Part shown: piece after piece, positions 25,577 through 33,306 of the stretch
How the letters are laid out: the number at the start of each line of letters is the position of its first letter
How positions within the stretch are numbered: the first letter of the stretch is position 1
Assembly (NCBI GenBank): GCA_035511075.1
Contig: DATKFW010000109.1
Coordinates: 11,888 to 75,887, forward strand
DNA length: 64,000 nt
Direction of reading: 5' to 3'
Origin: DATAUD01 sp035511075
Lineage (GTDB): Bacteria; Verrucomicrobiota; Verrucomicrobiia; Limisphaerales; Palsa-1400
The notes under the pieces: model-generated
Database searches by the model: none
The model's input: only the letters and a program-made list of their open reading frames with translations
What the model was told of the DNA's origin: nothing
Program-made: the position numbers and the translations under genes

Positions 25577-27000
25577 ACCGAAGCATACTCATAGTCATTT
25601 GCGACTTTCTGCTGGTGAGTCTGCTGGCATTTTCCACGATCGACATCACCAAGATTACAAAGCCGGGCGGCGCGCCGATGCTGACACTAAATAAGAGCAA
25701 TCCGGCGACCAATCAGGTGTCGGGGCGCCAGGACCTTGGGGCGGTGATGAGCATGGCGCTCCAGGAGGAGCGCAAGAGCCAGGACGCGTTGCGGGCGGAG
25801 CTATCGCGGACGCGCCAGACGGTCAGCCAGCGGGAACAGGAGATGCAAAATGTCCAGAGCCAATTGCGGGCCAAGGAGGAACAGACTGCCCGGCTGGAGA
25901 ACGAGGAAACCAATTTGCGCGTGCAGTTTGTGGCCGCCCAGACCAACATCGAGAATTTGAACCAGCAATTGCACGCGACCACGGTTGAATCTGTCATTTC
26001 GAAGGAACAGCGTGCGGCGATGGAGGCCGAGGCGCGCAAGGAGATGGAAAAAGAGCGCGAACTGCAGCGGCAATTGGCTGAATTGCAGCACAACAACGAA
26101 GCGATTCTGGCTGAGCGCGGCGCCCTGGCCAACCAGTTGCAGATGAGCGAGGCCTCGAATCGGATGGCCGTTGGCCAACTGTCGCAATTGCAGGATGAAG
26201 TGAGCGCCCAGCGCCAGGAAAACGCGAAGCTGGCCGAAGGCGTCACGGCGCTGGCCGACAAATCGTCCGTTTTGGCGAAGGAAATCCGGGAAAACCGGGC
26301 GCTGGCACCCAACGAGATATTTGACGACGTGGTCACAAACCGGCTGCTGGCCAGCTTTTACGGTTTGAAGTCCGGGGCATTTGGAAGTGAATCCTCGAAG
26401 TACAAACAGGCGCAAACCATCCTTGTGAGCGACGGCACAAACACGTTTGCCGTGTGCCACATTCAGGACACGCCGCTGACGTTGTGGAGGCCGGGCGCGC
26501 AATGGGACGAATTGAGCGGGACTTTGGCGCACGGCACGGGTGTGATTCAGATTCCTTCGATGTCCTTCGACGCGACGGACCCGCGCATTATGATGATACC
26601 GGTGTCGGCGGAGGCGTTGCGCGCGTGCGGAGGCAAGGTTTACCCCATCGCGACGGATCCGTATAAATTTCAGGACGCCGTAGTGGTCGGCACGCAGGCC
26701 GATTACTATGGGCAGTGCAACTTTCAAATCGACTTGACGGAGCCGCAGTATTTGAAGATGGACCACAATTCGTTGAAGGGGTTGTTTGGGAAATTCAATC
26801 CATCGAGCGGTGACCTCGTGTTTAGCAAGACGGGATCGTTGCTTGGAGTGATGGCCAACAATAATTATTGCGTGCTGGTCCGCGGATTCACGCCGACGGC
26901 AACATTTCGTTTTGGGCCGGATGGCCGCAATCAACCCACCGCCGAAACCCTCTCCGCACTCTACGCGGTGGTTGCCGAAATGCCGTATAAGTTGCAGTAA
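25573..27000 (+). CDS. TolR/MotB-like anchored coiled-coil protein with degenerate trypsin-like domain
   Basis: 475 aa. The first 24 residues (MNRSILIVICDFLLVSLLAF, with Asp in the membrane helix) form a single TM segment with an acidic residue, as in ExbD/TolR/MotB. Residues ~55-255 are a long coiled coil rich in Glu, Gln and Arg (SQREQEMQNVQSQLRAKEEQ). The last ~210 residues are globular and beta-rich; the block SGDLVFSKTGSLLGVMANN resembles the oxyanion-hole region of chymotrypsin-fold proteases (GDSGGPLFN...GxLVGI) but the catalytic Ser is replaced, so it would be a pseudo-protease. ATGA overlap with the upstream membrane gene implies a complex. Function unknown; both domain calls are inference. 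Confidence 0.6.
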   Translation: MNRSILIVICDFLLVSLLAFSTIDITKITKPGGAPMLTLNKSNPATNQVSGRQDLGAVMSMALQEERKSQDALRAELSRTRQTVSQREQEMQNVQSQLRAKEEQTARLENEETNLRVQFVAAQTNIENLNQQLHATTVESVISKEQRAAMEAEARKEMEKERELQRQLAELQHNNEAILAERGALANQLQMSEASNRMAVGQLSQLQDEVSAQRQENAKLAEGVTALADKSSVLAKEIRENRALAPNEIFDDVVTNRLLASFYGLKSGAFGSESSKYKQAQTILVSDGTNTFAVCHIQDTPLTLWRPGAQWDELSGTLAHGTGVIQIPSMSFDATDPRIMMIPVSAEALRACGGKVYPIATDPYKFQDAVVVGTQADYYGQCNFQIDLTEPQYLKMDHNSLKGLFGKFNPSSGDLVFSKTGSLLGVMANNNYCVLVRGFTPTATFRFGPDGRNQPTAETLSALYAVVAEMPYKLQ

Positions 27001-27078
27001 TCGCCGTCCTGGCCGGGTCCGTGAAGGGCGGAAATTCCAGTTGGCCGGAGGGCGGTCCTATGATATGGTGTCCGTCAC

Positions 27079-27972
27079 ATGAAGGCCCTGCTGCGCGCAC
27101 CGAATGCTGAAGGCACTCCCGTGCATCGGAATCGGCGGCGGTTCCAGGGATTCAGCCTGACGGAACTGCTGGTGGTCATCGTCGTAATCGCGATTATGGC
27201 GGCGCTGCTGATGCCGGCGCTCTCCAAAGCCCGGCGCCAGATCAAGGCCGCGGCCTGCCTGGGCAATCAAAAACAACTGGGCGCGGCCTTACACATGTAC
27301 ACGCAGGACAACTCCGACCGCATTGTGCAAATGGCGGATTATGTGACAGGCGAAATGATTTATCCGGCCGGGGGTTTTTGGAGGGGGCCGACGCCGCCGC
27401 CGAACTGGCCAAACGGGAGTGTCGCCCTGGGCGCCGCGCTGGACGGATTGCGGTCCAGCAATGCGCTCTATTACTATTGCAATAATACCGGGGTGTATCA
27501 TTGCCCCGGAGACGTTCGGATTTATTTTAGTACGCCGACCATTAATGATCCCAACGGGTGGGGTTACGACAGCTATTCCCGGAGCCAGAACCTGGGAGGC
27601 GAACCGTACAACAACTACTGGGGCGCCGGCGCGACTTACACGAAGATGTCGGCCATTTTGCGGCCCAGCACGACATTTTTGATGATGGAGGCGGGGGATT
27701 GGCGCGGTTATAATGTTGGTACGTGGGTTGTCAATTGGCTGGGGGACGACGGTTTTGACTGGCAGGACCCGCCCGCGATATGGCATGGCAATGTGTCCTC
27801 CGTCGCCTTCGCGGATGGCCACGGCGAACTTCACAAATGGGTCGACCCGGCCATTGTCACCGCGGGGATGAGCGCCGCAGAAGGCAACGCCGAAGCCAGT
27901 TGGACCGGACCCACCGAAGGACCTGACTACCGGTTCGTTTATGACGGTTACCGTTTTCCCGGCCATCCCTGA
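27079..27972 (+). CDS. Type II secretion-like pseudopilin with C-terminal ADGH motif
   Basis: 297 aa. Prepilin leader (QGFSLTELLVVIVVIAIMAA, residues ~22-42) followed by LLMPALSKARRQIKAAACLGN, which are standard for this class. The central domain is rich in Tyr, Asn and Gly (YYYCNNTGVYHCPGD, with a possible disulfide), and the end carries SSVAFADGHGELHKW. It would be processed by a prepilin peptidase and held in the inner membrane with its globular part outside. It begins 79 bp after the coiled-coil gene on the same strand; co-transcription is possible but no link in function is shown. The following gene belongs to the phosphate regulon. Confidence 0.88.
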   Translation: MKALLRAPNAEGTPVHRNRRRFQGFSLTELLVVIVVIAIMAALLMPALSKARRQIKAAACLGNQKQLGAALHMYTQDNSDRIVQMADYVTGEMIYPAGGFWRGPTPPPNWPNGSVALGAALDGLRSSNALYYYCNNTGVYHCPGDVRIYFSTPTINDPNGWGYDSYSRSQNLGGEPYNNYWGAGATYTKMSAILRPSTTFLMMEAGDWRGYNVGTWVVNWLGDDGFDWQDPPAIWHGNVSSVAFADGHGELHKWVDPAIVTAGMSAAEGNAEASWTGPTEGPDYRFVYDGYRFPGHP

Positions 27973-28051
27973 CGGATTTTCAGGAGACTTGCAATCCATC
28001 GGCGCCGAACGGAATCTGGGAGAGCGTATCTGATGGGAAACCGTGCCGAGT

Positions 28052-28732
28052 ATGCGCATATTGGTCATTGAGGATGAACACAAGGTCGCCGATATCATAG
28101 TCCGCGGCTTGCGCGCCGACCGATTTGCGGTGGATGTGGCCTACGACGGCGCCAAGGGATGGGAAATGGCTTCCGTCTATGATTACAACCTGATCGTCCT
28201 GGATCTGATGCTGCCCGGTCTCGCCGGGGCGGAAATACTTCGCCGCCTCCGGCGGGCCAAGAAGGAAGTCCCCGTGCTGGTACTTACGGCGCGAGACAGC
28301 ACCGCCGAAAAAGTGGAAACATTCGAGGCCGGCGCGGATGATTATCTTACCAAGCCGTTTGCCTTTGCCGAAATGCTCGTGCGGGTCAAGGCGCTGCTGC
28401 GGCGGGGACTGGCCAGCCAATCCAGCGTGATCCGGGTGGGCGACCTGGAAGTGGACCGTCTTTCCCAACAAGTCAAACGCGCTGGGAAAAAGATCGATCT
28501 CACGTCCAAGGAATACGCGTTGCTGGAATACCTGGCCGCCAACGCCGGACGCGTCCTGTCCCGCACGATGATCATCGAGCATGTGTGGGACCAGAGCTTC
28601 GAGGGACTAACCAATATCGTCGACGTTTATGTGCGACACCTGCGCGAAAAAATCGACGAGGACCACGCGCAAAAGCTGCTTCGCACGGTGCGCGGTGTTG
28701 GTTACAGCGTCAGCGACGAGGCCCGGTCATGA
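28052..28732 (+). CDS. phoB: OmpR/PhoB-family response regulator, probably PhoB
   Basis: 226 aa from the ATG at 28052; a GTG three codons earlier is possible. Receiver domain (residues 1-~120) has the acidic pocket (VIEDEHKVAD), the phosphoacceptor Asp in LIVLDLMLPG, the switch Thr in VLVLTARDST and the Lys in YLTKPFAFAE. The C-terminal winged helix (residues ~125-225) has the KIDLTSKEYALLEYLAANAG motif and the recognition-helix segment NIVDVYVRHLREKI. The position directly upstream of a sensor kinase (ATGA overlap) and the pst operon, plus Pho-box-like repeats 1.4 kb downstream, make PhoB the best identity; the sequence alone would only say OmpR family. Confidence 0.83.
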   Translation: MRILVIEDEHKVADIIVRGLRADRFAVDVAYDGAKGWEMASVYDYNLIVLDLMLPGLAGAEILRRLRRAKKEVPVLVLTARDSTAEKVETFEAGADDYLTKPFAFAEMLVRVKALLRRGLASQSSVIRVGDLEVDRLSQQVKRAGKKIDLTSKEYALLEYLAANAGRVLSRTMIIEHVWDQSFEGLTNIVDVYVRHLREKIDEDHAQKLLRTVRGVGYSVSDEARS

Positions 28733-30126
28733 ACCCACGGTCGCTGCGTTTTCGGTTGATCATTTGGTACGCGGGGCTTGTGACAAGCGTCTTCGTGCTG
28801 CTGGGTGGCGTCATGTATCAAGAGCTGCGGCACTATCTGGTGCGGAGCCTGGCGGCATTGCTGACGCGGCGGACGGACCAGATTGCCGTTTCGCTTCTGG
28901 CCGACGTAGAACGGACCGGGGAACGATATGTTGTGGATGAAATCAAGGCACGTTACGCGCCGGAGAATTCCGACCGGTACATTCGTCTGACGCGGGGCGA
29001 CGGGAGTGTTCTCTATGCTTCCGGGCGGGCCGCGAGTTTTGACCCGTCCGGATTGCCGGTGGCGACGGGCGAAGAGCCGGAGCGGATCGTGCTGCTGCCC
29101 GATGGGAATCGGCTCCTGGTCACCACGAGGGATTATCGGTCCTCCCTCGGACGCAATTACGTGATCGAAAGCGGGGGGCCAATGCAACCGATCGAGAGGG
29201 TGCTGGCCCGAATGCTAGCGATGCTGCTGGCTGGGGTGCCGCTGGTGGTTTTGGCGGCGGCGGGGGGCGGCTATTTGCTGGTGGGCCGGGCGCTGGCGCC
29301 GGTGCTGAGAATCGCCCAGAGCGCCGAACGGATCACGTTGCACAACCTCAACGAACAGCTCCCGCTGACGCGCACGGGGGACGAGTTGGAGCAGTTATCG
29401 CTGGCGATGAATCGAATGATCGTCCGGCTGCGAGAAGCCTTCGATTCCAACCGGCGATTTTTGGGAGACGCCTCGCACGAATTGCGGACGCCGCTGACCG
29501 CGTTGCGCGCGGAACTGGAAAGTATCGTCGAGGAGGCGCGCCTGCCGGAAATGCGCGACCGCGTCGGCAGCGCGCTGGAGGAGGTCAATCGGCTGGCGAA
29601 GATTGTCGAAACGCTTTTCGCGATTTCGCGGCTGGAAGCGGGCGAAGCGCAGCAGGAACGGGCGCAATTCGATTTGTCGCGGCTGGCCGGCGGGGCCGCC
29701 GATCAAATGGAACTGCTGGCGGAGGACAAGGGCATTTCGGTCCAGTGCGACCTTCAGCCAAACGTGACGGTGGAAGGGGATCAATCGCGCATCAAGCAAG
29801 TCGTTGTCAACCTGCTTGACAACGCAATCAAATACACGCCGGGAGGAGGATCGGTGACGCTGCGGGTCCAGGGGCGGGAAGGCGAGGCGACCCTGGAAGT
29901 TTCCGACACGGGAATCGGCATTCCGCCCGGGGCATTGCCGCACGTTTTCGAGCGGTTTTTCCGCGTGGACGCCGCGCGTTCGCGGGAGGTGGACGGGGCG
30001 GGGCTTGGGCTGGCGATTGTCAAGTCGATTTGCAGCGCGCACGGGGGCCGGGTGGAAGTGGAGAGCATTGAGAACCGTGGCAGCACCTTCAAAGTGAAAC
30101 TGCCGCTGGCCAAACCGCAACCCTGA
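28729..30126 (+). CDS. phoR: Sensor histidine kinase, probably PhoR
   Basis: 465 aa. Two membrane helices, FRLIIWYAGLVTSVFVLLGG (residues ~7-30) and AMLLAGVPLVVLAAAGGGYLL (~165-187), enclose a ~130-residue periplasmic sensor. A HAMP domain follows, then H-box ASHELRTPLTAL, N-box NLLDNAIKYTP, G1 DTGIGIPPG, F FERFFRVD and G2 GAGLGLAIVKS. The layout (periplasmic sensor, no PAS domain) is closer to CusS/QseC kinases than to E. coli PhoR, which lacks a large periplasmic part. Its place between the regulator and pstS suggests it senses Pi status, perhaps through PhoU; PhoR is therefore assigned from context. Confidence 0.78.
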   Translation: MNPRSLRFRLIIWYAGLVTSVFVLLGGVMYQELRHYLVRSLAALLTRRTDQIAVSLLADVERTGERYVVDEIKARYAPENSDRYIRLTRGDGSVLYASGRAASFDPSGLPVATGEEPERIVLLPDGNRLLVTTRDYRSSLGRNYVIESGGPMQPIERVLARMLAMLLAGVPLVVLAAAGGGYLLVGRALAPVLRIAQSAERITLHNLNEQLPLTRTGDELEQLSLAMNRMIVRLREAFDSNRRFLGDASHELRTPLTALRAELESIVEEARLPEMRDRVGSALEEVNRLAKIVETLFAISRLEAGEAQQERAQFDLSRLAGGAADQMELLAEDKGISVQCDLQPNVTVEGDQSRIKQVVVNLLDNAIKYTPGGGSVTLRVQGREGEATLEVSDTGIGIPPGALPHVFERFFRVDAARSREVDGAGLGLAIVKSICSAHGGRVEVESIENRGSTFKVKLPLAKPQP

Positions 30127-30145
30127 AACACCCGGCGGCGGCGCT

Positions 30146-30189
30146 TTGTCACACTATTGTCACCCAATTTTCATCGCGTTGTCATACGG
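30146..30189 (+). promoter_or_regulatory. Pho box (four 11-bp-spaced half sites) upstream of pstS, with -10
   Basis: Four direct repeats at an exact 11-bp step: TTGTCAC (30146), TTGTCAC (30157), TTTTCAT (30168) and TTGTCAT (30179), each followed by 4 bases. This matches the known PhoB site, tandem CTGTCAT-like 7-mers with 4-bp AT-rich spacers. Two full sites are therefore joined. A -10-like TATCAA lies at 30196-30201, about 7 bp beyond the last repeat, so PhoB would replace the -35 element, and pstS starts 30 bp after that. It sits 20 bp after the stop of the kinase gene, so the pst genes have their own phosphate-starvation promoter. Confidence 0.88.
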
Positions 30190-30231
30190 AGACGATATCA
30201 ATGCCGGTGCATTTCGCAAAAATTTGAAAAC

Positions 30232-31251
30232 ATGAGGCGGCGTCATACGTTGACAATCCTGTTGACGGCGGTCCTGGCGATGGCGGGGACGGGCCGGTTG
30301 CCCGCCCAACTGCTTATCAACGGGGCGGGGGCCACATTTCCGTATCCAATCTACTCGAAGTGGTTTGATGAATACAGCCGGGTGGATCCTTCCGTTCGTT
30401 TCAATTACCAGTCGATCGGGTCCGGCGGCGGGCAGCGGCAAATCCTGGAGGGAACGGTTGATTTCGGCGCCACCGACGGGCCGATGAGCGATCAAAATCT
30501 TGCCAAGGCGCCGCGGAAATTGTTGCATGTCCCCACGGTGGCCGGGGCGGACATTGTCACTTATAATCTTCCGGGCAAACCGCAACTCAAGCTCGATGGC
30601 GCGACGATTGCCGATATATTCCTGGGCAATATCACGAAATGGAACGATCCGCGCGTGGCCGCGGCGAACCCGGGGGTTTCGTTGCCCGACGCGGATATCG
30701 TGGTGGTGCATCGTGCCGACACCAGCGGCACCACTTACATCTTTGTTGACTACCTGAGCAGTGTCAGTCCCGAGTGGCTGACGAAAGTGGGGCGGGGCAC
30801 GGCCGTCAAATGGCCGGTGGGCCTGGGGGCCAAGGGCAACGAGGGCGTCACCGGGCAGATCGAGCAGATGCCGGGAGCCATCGGCTACGTGGAATTGGCG
30901 TACGCCGTTCAAAACAATATGCCCTGTGCCAGCGTCCGGAATTCCTCGGGGAATTACATCGCGCCCACGATTTCGTCGGTAACGGCGGCGCTGGCGACGG
31001 CGCGGATTCCCGATGACTTTCGCTTTTCGGTCGTCAATCCGCCGGGAGAGGAAGCTTATCCGATTGCGGGGGTGACCTGGCTGCTGGTCTATGAACAGCA
31101 GACCGATCCGGAGAAGGGGAAGAAAATGGTTGAGTTTTTGAAATGGGCGATGAACAAAGGCGAGCAGATGGCGCCGGCGCTCGATTACGCTCCGTTGCCG
31201 CCGAGCCTGATCAAACGCGTCGAGGCGGAAATCGACGGGATCACCTACTAG
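30232..31251 (+). CDS. pstS: Phosphate ABC transporter substrate-binding protein
   Basis: 339 aa from the ATG at 30232; the frame opens earlier, inside the Pho box. Signal peptide at residues 1-26 (TGRLPAQ). The mature protein opens NGAGATFPYPIYSKWFDEY, and has the phosphate-binding elements SIGSGGGQRQILEG and VDFGATDGPMS, then HRADTSGTTYIFVDYLS, all typical of PstS. It captures Pi in the periplasm for PstCA. Its stop codon TAG lies in the junction of the 160-bp inverted-repeat element that follows. Confidence 0.96.
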   Translation: MRRRHTLTILLTAVLAMAGTGRLPAQLLINGAGATFPYPIYSKWFDEYSRVDPSVRFNYQSIGSGGGQRQILEGTVDFGATDGPMSDQNLAKAPRKLLHVPTVAGADIVTYNLPGKPQLKLDGATIADIFLGNITKWNDPRVAAANPGVSLPDADIVVVHRADTSGTTYIFVDYLSSVSPEWLTKVGRGTAVKWPVGLGAKGNEGVTGQIEQMPGAIGYVELAYAVQNNMPCASVRNSSGNYIAPTISSVTAALATARIPDDFRFSVVNPPGEEAYPIAGVTWLLVYEQQTDPEKGKKMVEFLKWAMNKGEQMAPALDYAPLPPSLIKRVEAEIDGITY

Positions 31252-31407
31252 TGTGGTGTCACAGAAGTTCATTTCAAAACTCCGTCGGCGGGAAGTCAGA
31301 ACAGACGAGAGCGGCACCGCTCGCGGTGCCGCCGACGGAAGCGGTCGGGACGACCGCGCTCCCCGCGCATAGGAATTACGCAATGAATTTCGATGACACC
31401 ACACTAG
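31248..31407. mobile_element. 160-bp MITE-like element with terminal inverted repeats, between pstS and pstC
   Basis: The left end CTAGTGTGGTGTCA (31248-31261) is the exact reverse complement of the right end TGACACCACACTAG (31394-31407). Homology continues inward (CAGAAGTTCATT against AATGAATTTCGA) to a ~26-bp terminal inverted repeat. TA at the outer edges would be the target duplication of an IS630/Tc1-type insertion (CTA|GTGTGG ... CCACAC|TAG). No ORF inside. Removing the element and one TA would leave the pstS stop TAG intact, so it appears to have landed at that codon. The interior is a nested set of stems (see hairpin entry). Confidence 0.78.
31282..31357 (+). repeat. Nested GC-rich hairpins inside the pstS-pstC element
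   Basis: Outer stem CCGTCGGCGG (31282-31291) with CCGCCGACGG (31329-31338); inner stem GCGGCACCGC (31311-31320) with GCGGTGCCGC (31323-31332), which share bases and are alternatives; then GCGGTCG (31341-31347) with CGACCGC (31351-31357). In mRNA such structures could stop exonucleases and pausing polymerases, keeping pstS message above pstC. No T run follows, so it is not a standard terminator. Confidence 0.7.
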
Positions 31408-31453
31408 CTGGGGAAGGTTGCGCGGGCCGGAGCGCGCGAAATAATATGCGTCC

Positions 31454-32455
31454 ATGAATGCGGCCAGTGCGTTGAGAAAGCCGAATGCCGAGGAAAGAAT
31501 TGTCCTGTCGCGTCCGTCCAAAACTGGAGACGCGGCGTTCAAGTTTCTGACGTGGTGCATGGCGATGATGGTGTTTGTGCTGGTTGTGATTATTGGCTGG
31601 GAACTGTTCCGTGGGTCCGGGCCGTCGCTCAAGAAGTTTGGCATCGGGTTTTTGTTTCACTCCGATTGGGACCCGGTGAACAACGAATTCGGCGCCCTGC
31701 CGTTTATATTCGGCACGTTTGTGTCGTCATTGGTGGGGCTTGCCATTGCGCTGCCGTTGAGCCTGGCCACGGCGGTATATTTGACAGAGCTGGCGCCGTG
31801 GTGGGTGCGCCATGCGGCGATATCCCTGATTGAAATGCTTGCGGCCATTCCGAGCGTCATCCTTGGATTGTGGGGAATTTTTGTGATGGTTCCGTGGCTT
31901 CGGGGACCGGGGCAGGGGATGCCCGGGGAGCTTTACCATCCGTTTCCCCTGCTTAAAAAGGTGTTTGGATTTCTGCCGCTCTTTAAAGGGCCGATCTACG
32001 GGGTGAGCATACTTTCGGCCGCGATCATCATCGCGATCATGATCGTTCCGATTATCACCTCCATTTCACGCGAGGTCTTTCGCGCGGTCCCCGATACGCA
32101 GCGGGAGGCGGCTTTTGCGCTCGGGGCCACGCGCTGGGAGGTGACGCGGCTGGCGGTGCTTTCGTCCTCCAGGCGGGGAATCTTCGGCGCGGCGATGCTG
32201 GGATTGGGGCGGGCCCTGGGGGAAACGATGGCGGTGACGATGGTGATTGGTAACCGGCCCGATATATCCGCGTCGCTCCTGGCTCCCGGTTATACGCTGG
32301 CCAGCGCCATTGCCAACGAATTTGCCGAGGCCACGGGAGCCATGCACTTGAGCGCGTTGTTTGAATTGGGCCTGGTTCTGTTGCTTGTGACATTTGTCAC
32401 CAATATCGCGGCCCGTCTCCTGATTGGGGCCGGCGGAGGGCCCAAACACGGATGA
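31454..32455 (+). CDS. pstC: Phosphate ABC transporter permease
   Basis: 333 aa. Six predicted membrane helices (first FLTWCMAMMVFVLVVIIGWEL, residues ~28-48) and the permease signature: FGALPFIFGTFVSSLVGLAIALP, and the EAA loop REAAFALGATRWEVTRLAVL (EAAxALGA) that contacts PstB. With PstA it forms the Pi channel of the inner membrane. The N-terminal ~25 residues are hydrophilic and longer than usual. Start at ATG 31454, 46 bp beyond the MITE-like element; the stop overlaps pstA (ATGA). If the element contributes a promoter or terminator, this gene and those after it would be the ones affected. Confidence 0.95.
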   Translation: MNAASALRKPNAEERIVLSRPSKTGDAAFKFLTWCMAMMVFVLVVIIGWELFRGSGPSLKKFGIGFLFHSDWDPVNNEFGALPFIFGTFVSSLVGLAIALPLSLATAVYLTELAPWWVRHAAISLIEMLAAIPSVILGLWGIFVMVPWLRGPGQGMPGELYHPFPLLKKVFGFLPLFKGPIYGVSILSAAIIIAIMIVPIITSISREVFRAVPDTQREAAFALGATRWEVTRLAVLSSSRRGIFGAAMLGLGRALGETMAVTMVIGNRPDISASLLAPGYTLASAIANEFAEATGAMHLSALFELGLVLLLVTFVTNIAARLLIGAGGGPKHG

Positions 32456-33306
32456 ACGCCAAACCATTCAAATGGCGCAATTTCAAGAGTTCGGCGGTGT
32501 CCGTCCTCTGCTTCCTGTGCGCGGTGCTGGTCATCCTGCCGTTGGCGCTGGTGCTCATTCACATCATCCGTTTGGGAGCCAGCTCGGTCAATTGGAGTTT
32601 TCTAACGCATTTGCCAAAGCCTGTCGGCGAGACCGGCGGCGGAATGGCCAATGCCATCGTGGGAAGCTTCATCCTGGTGGGGCTTGCCGTCCTGATTGGC
32701 GTGCCAGTTGGCGTGCTGGGGGGTGTGTATCTGTCCGAATACGGGTCTGACCGGATGAATTGGAGCGTGCGGTTTGCGGCGGACATCCTGAATGGGACGC
32801 CGTCGATAGTCTGGGGGATCGTGGTTTACGCGCTGGTGGTGGTGCCGATGAAGACCTTTTCCGCATGGGCCGGTGGATTGGCCCTTGGGTTTATGATGAT
32901 CCCGATGGTCATCCGAACGACCGAAGAAATGCTTGCGCTGGTCCCCGGCGGGCTGCGCGAAGGGGCACTGGCCCTGGGAATCCCGAAATGGAAGAGCGTC
33001 GTGTATATCGTTCTCAAGACCGGCGGCAAGGGAATCATCACCGGCATCCTGCTGGCGTGCGCGCGAGTGGCCGGGGAAACGGCTCCGCTGCTCTTCACCG
33101 CCTTCGGCAACCGGTTTTGGAGCTTCAACCTTTCGGCGCCGATCGCGGCGTTGCCGCGGCAGATTTATGACTACGCGATCGCGCCTTACGACGATTGGCA
33201 CCGGCAGGCCTGGGCGGGGGCTTTGGTGTTGATTCTTATCGCCCTTGCCATTAACATCGGTGTGCGGATACTGACCCGAGGCAGTAGTCCCACAGCGACT
33301 CGATGA
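32452..33306 (+). CDS. pstA: Phosphate ABC transporter permease
   Basis: 284 aa, six membrane helices, opening with AVLVILPLALVLIHIIRLG. Diagnostic PstA features: TGGGMANAIVGSFILVGLAV, PVGVLGGVYLSEYGSD, a TPSIVWGIVVYAL segment, and the coupling loop REGALALGIPKWKSVVYIVL. The second half of the Pi channel with PstC. Coupled to pstC upstream and pstB downstream by 4-bp overlaps, so equimolar translation is likely. No anomalies in length or motifs. Confidence 0.95.
   Translation: MNAKPFKWRNFKSSAVSVLCFLCAVLVILPLALVLIHIIRLGASSVNWSFLTHLPKPVGETGGGMANAIVGSFILVGLAVLIGVPVGVLGGVYLSEYGSDRMNWSVRFAADILNGTPSIVWGIVVYALVVVPMKTFSAWAGGLALGFMMIPMVIRTTEEMLALVPGGLREGALALGIPKWKSVVYIVLKTGGKGIITGILLACARVAGETAPLLFTAFGNRFWSFNLSAPIAALPRQIYDYAIAPYDDWHRQAWAGALVLILIALAINIGVRILTRGSSPTATR

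Noticed and set aside
23918..27000. Zorya (ZorA/ZorB) defence system
   Set aside because: The channel-plus-anchored-coiled-coil layout recalls ZorAB, but ZorB has an OmpA-like peptidoglycan-binding end, and no ZorC, ZorD or ZorE-type gene is near.
26700..27000. Active trypsin-like protease at the end of the coiled-coil protein
   Set aside because: The GDxxGGP serine motif is replaced and no His-Asp pair is placed correctly; at best a pseudo-enzyme.
30160..31644. 494-aa minus-strand frame over pstS
   Set aside because: Shadow of pstS and of the inverted-repeat element; no family features.
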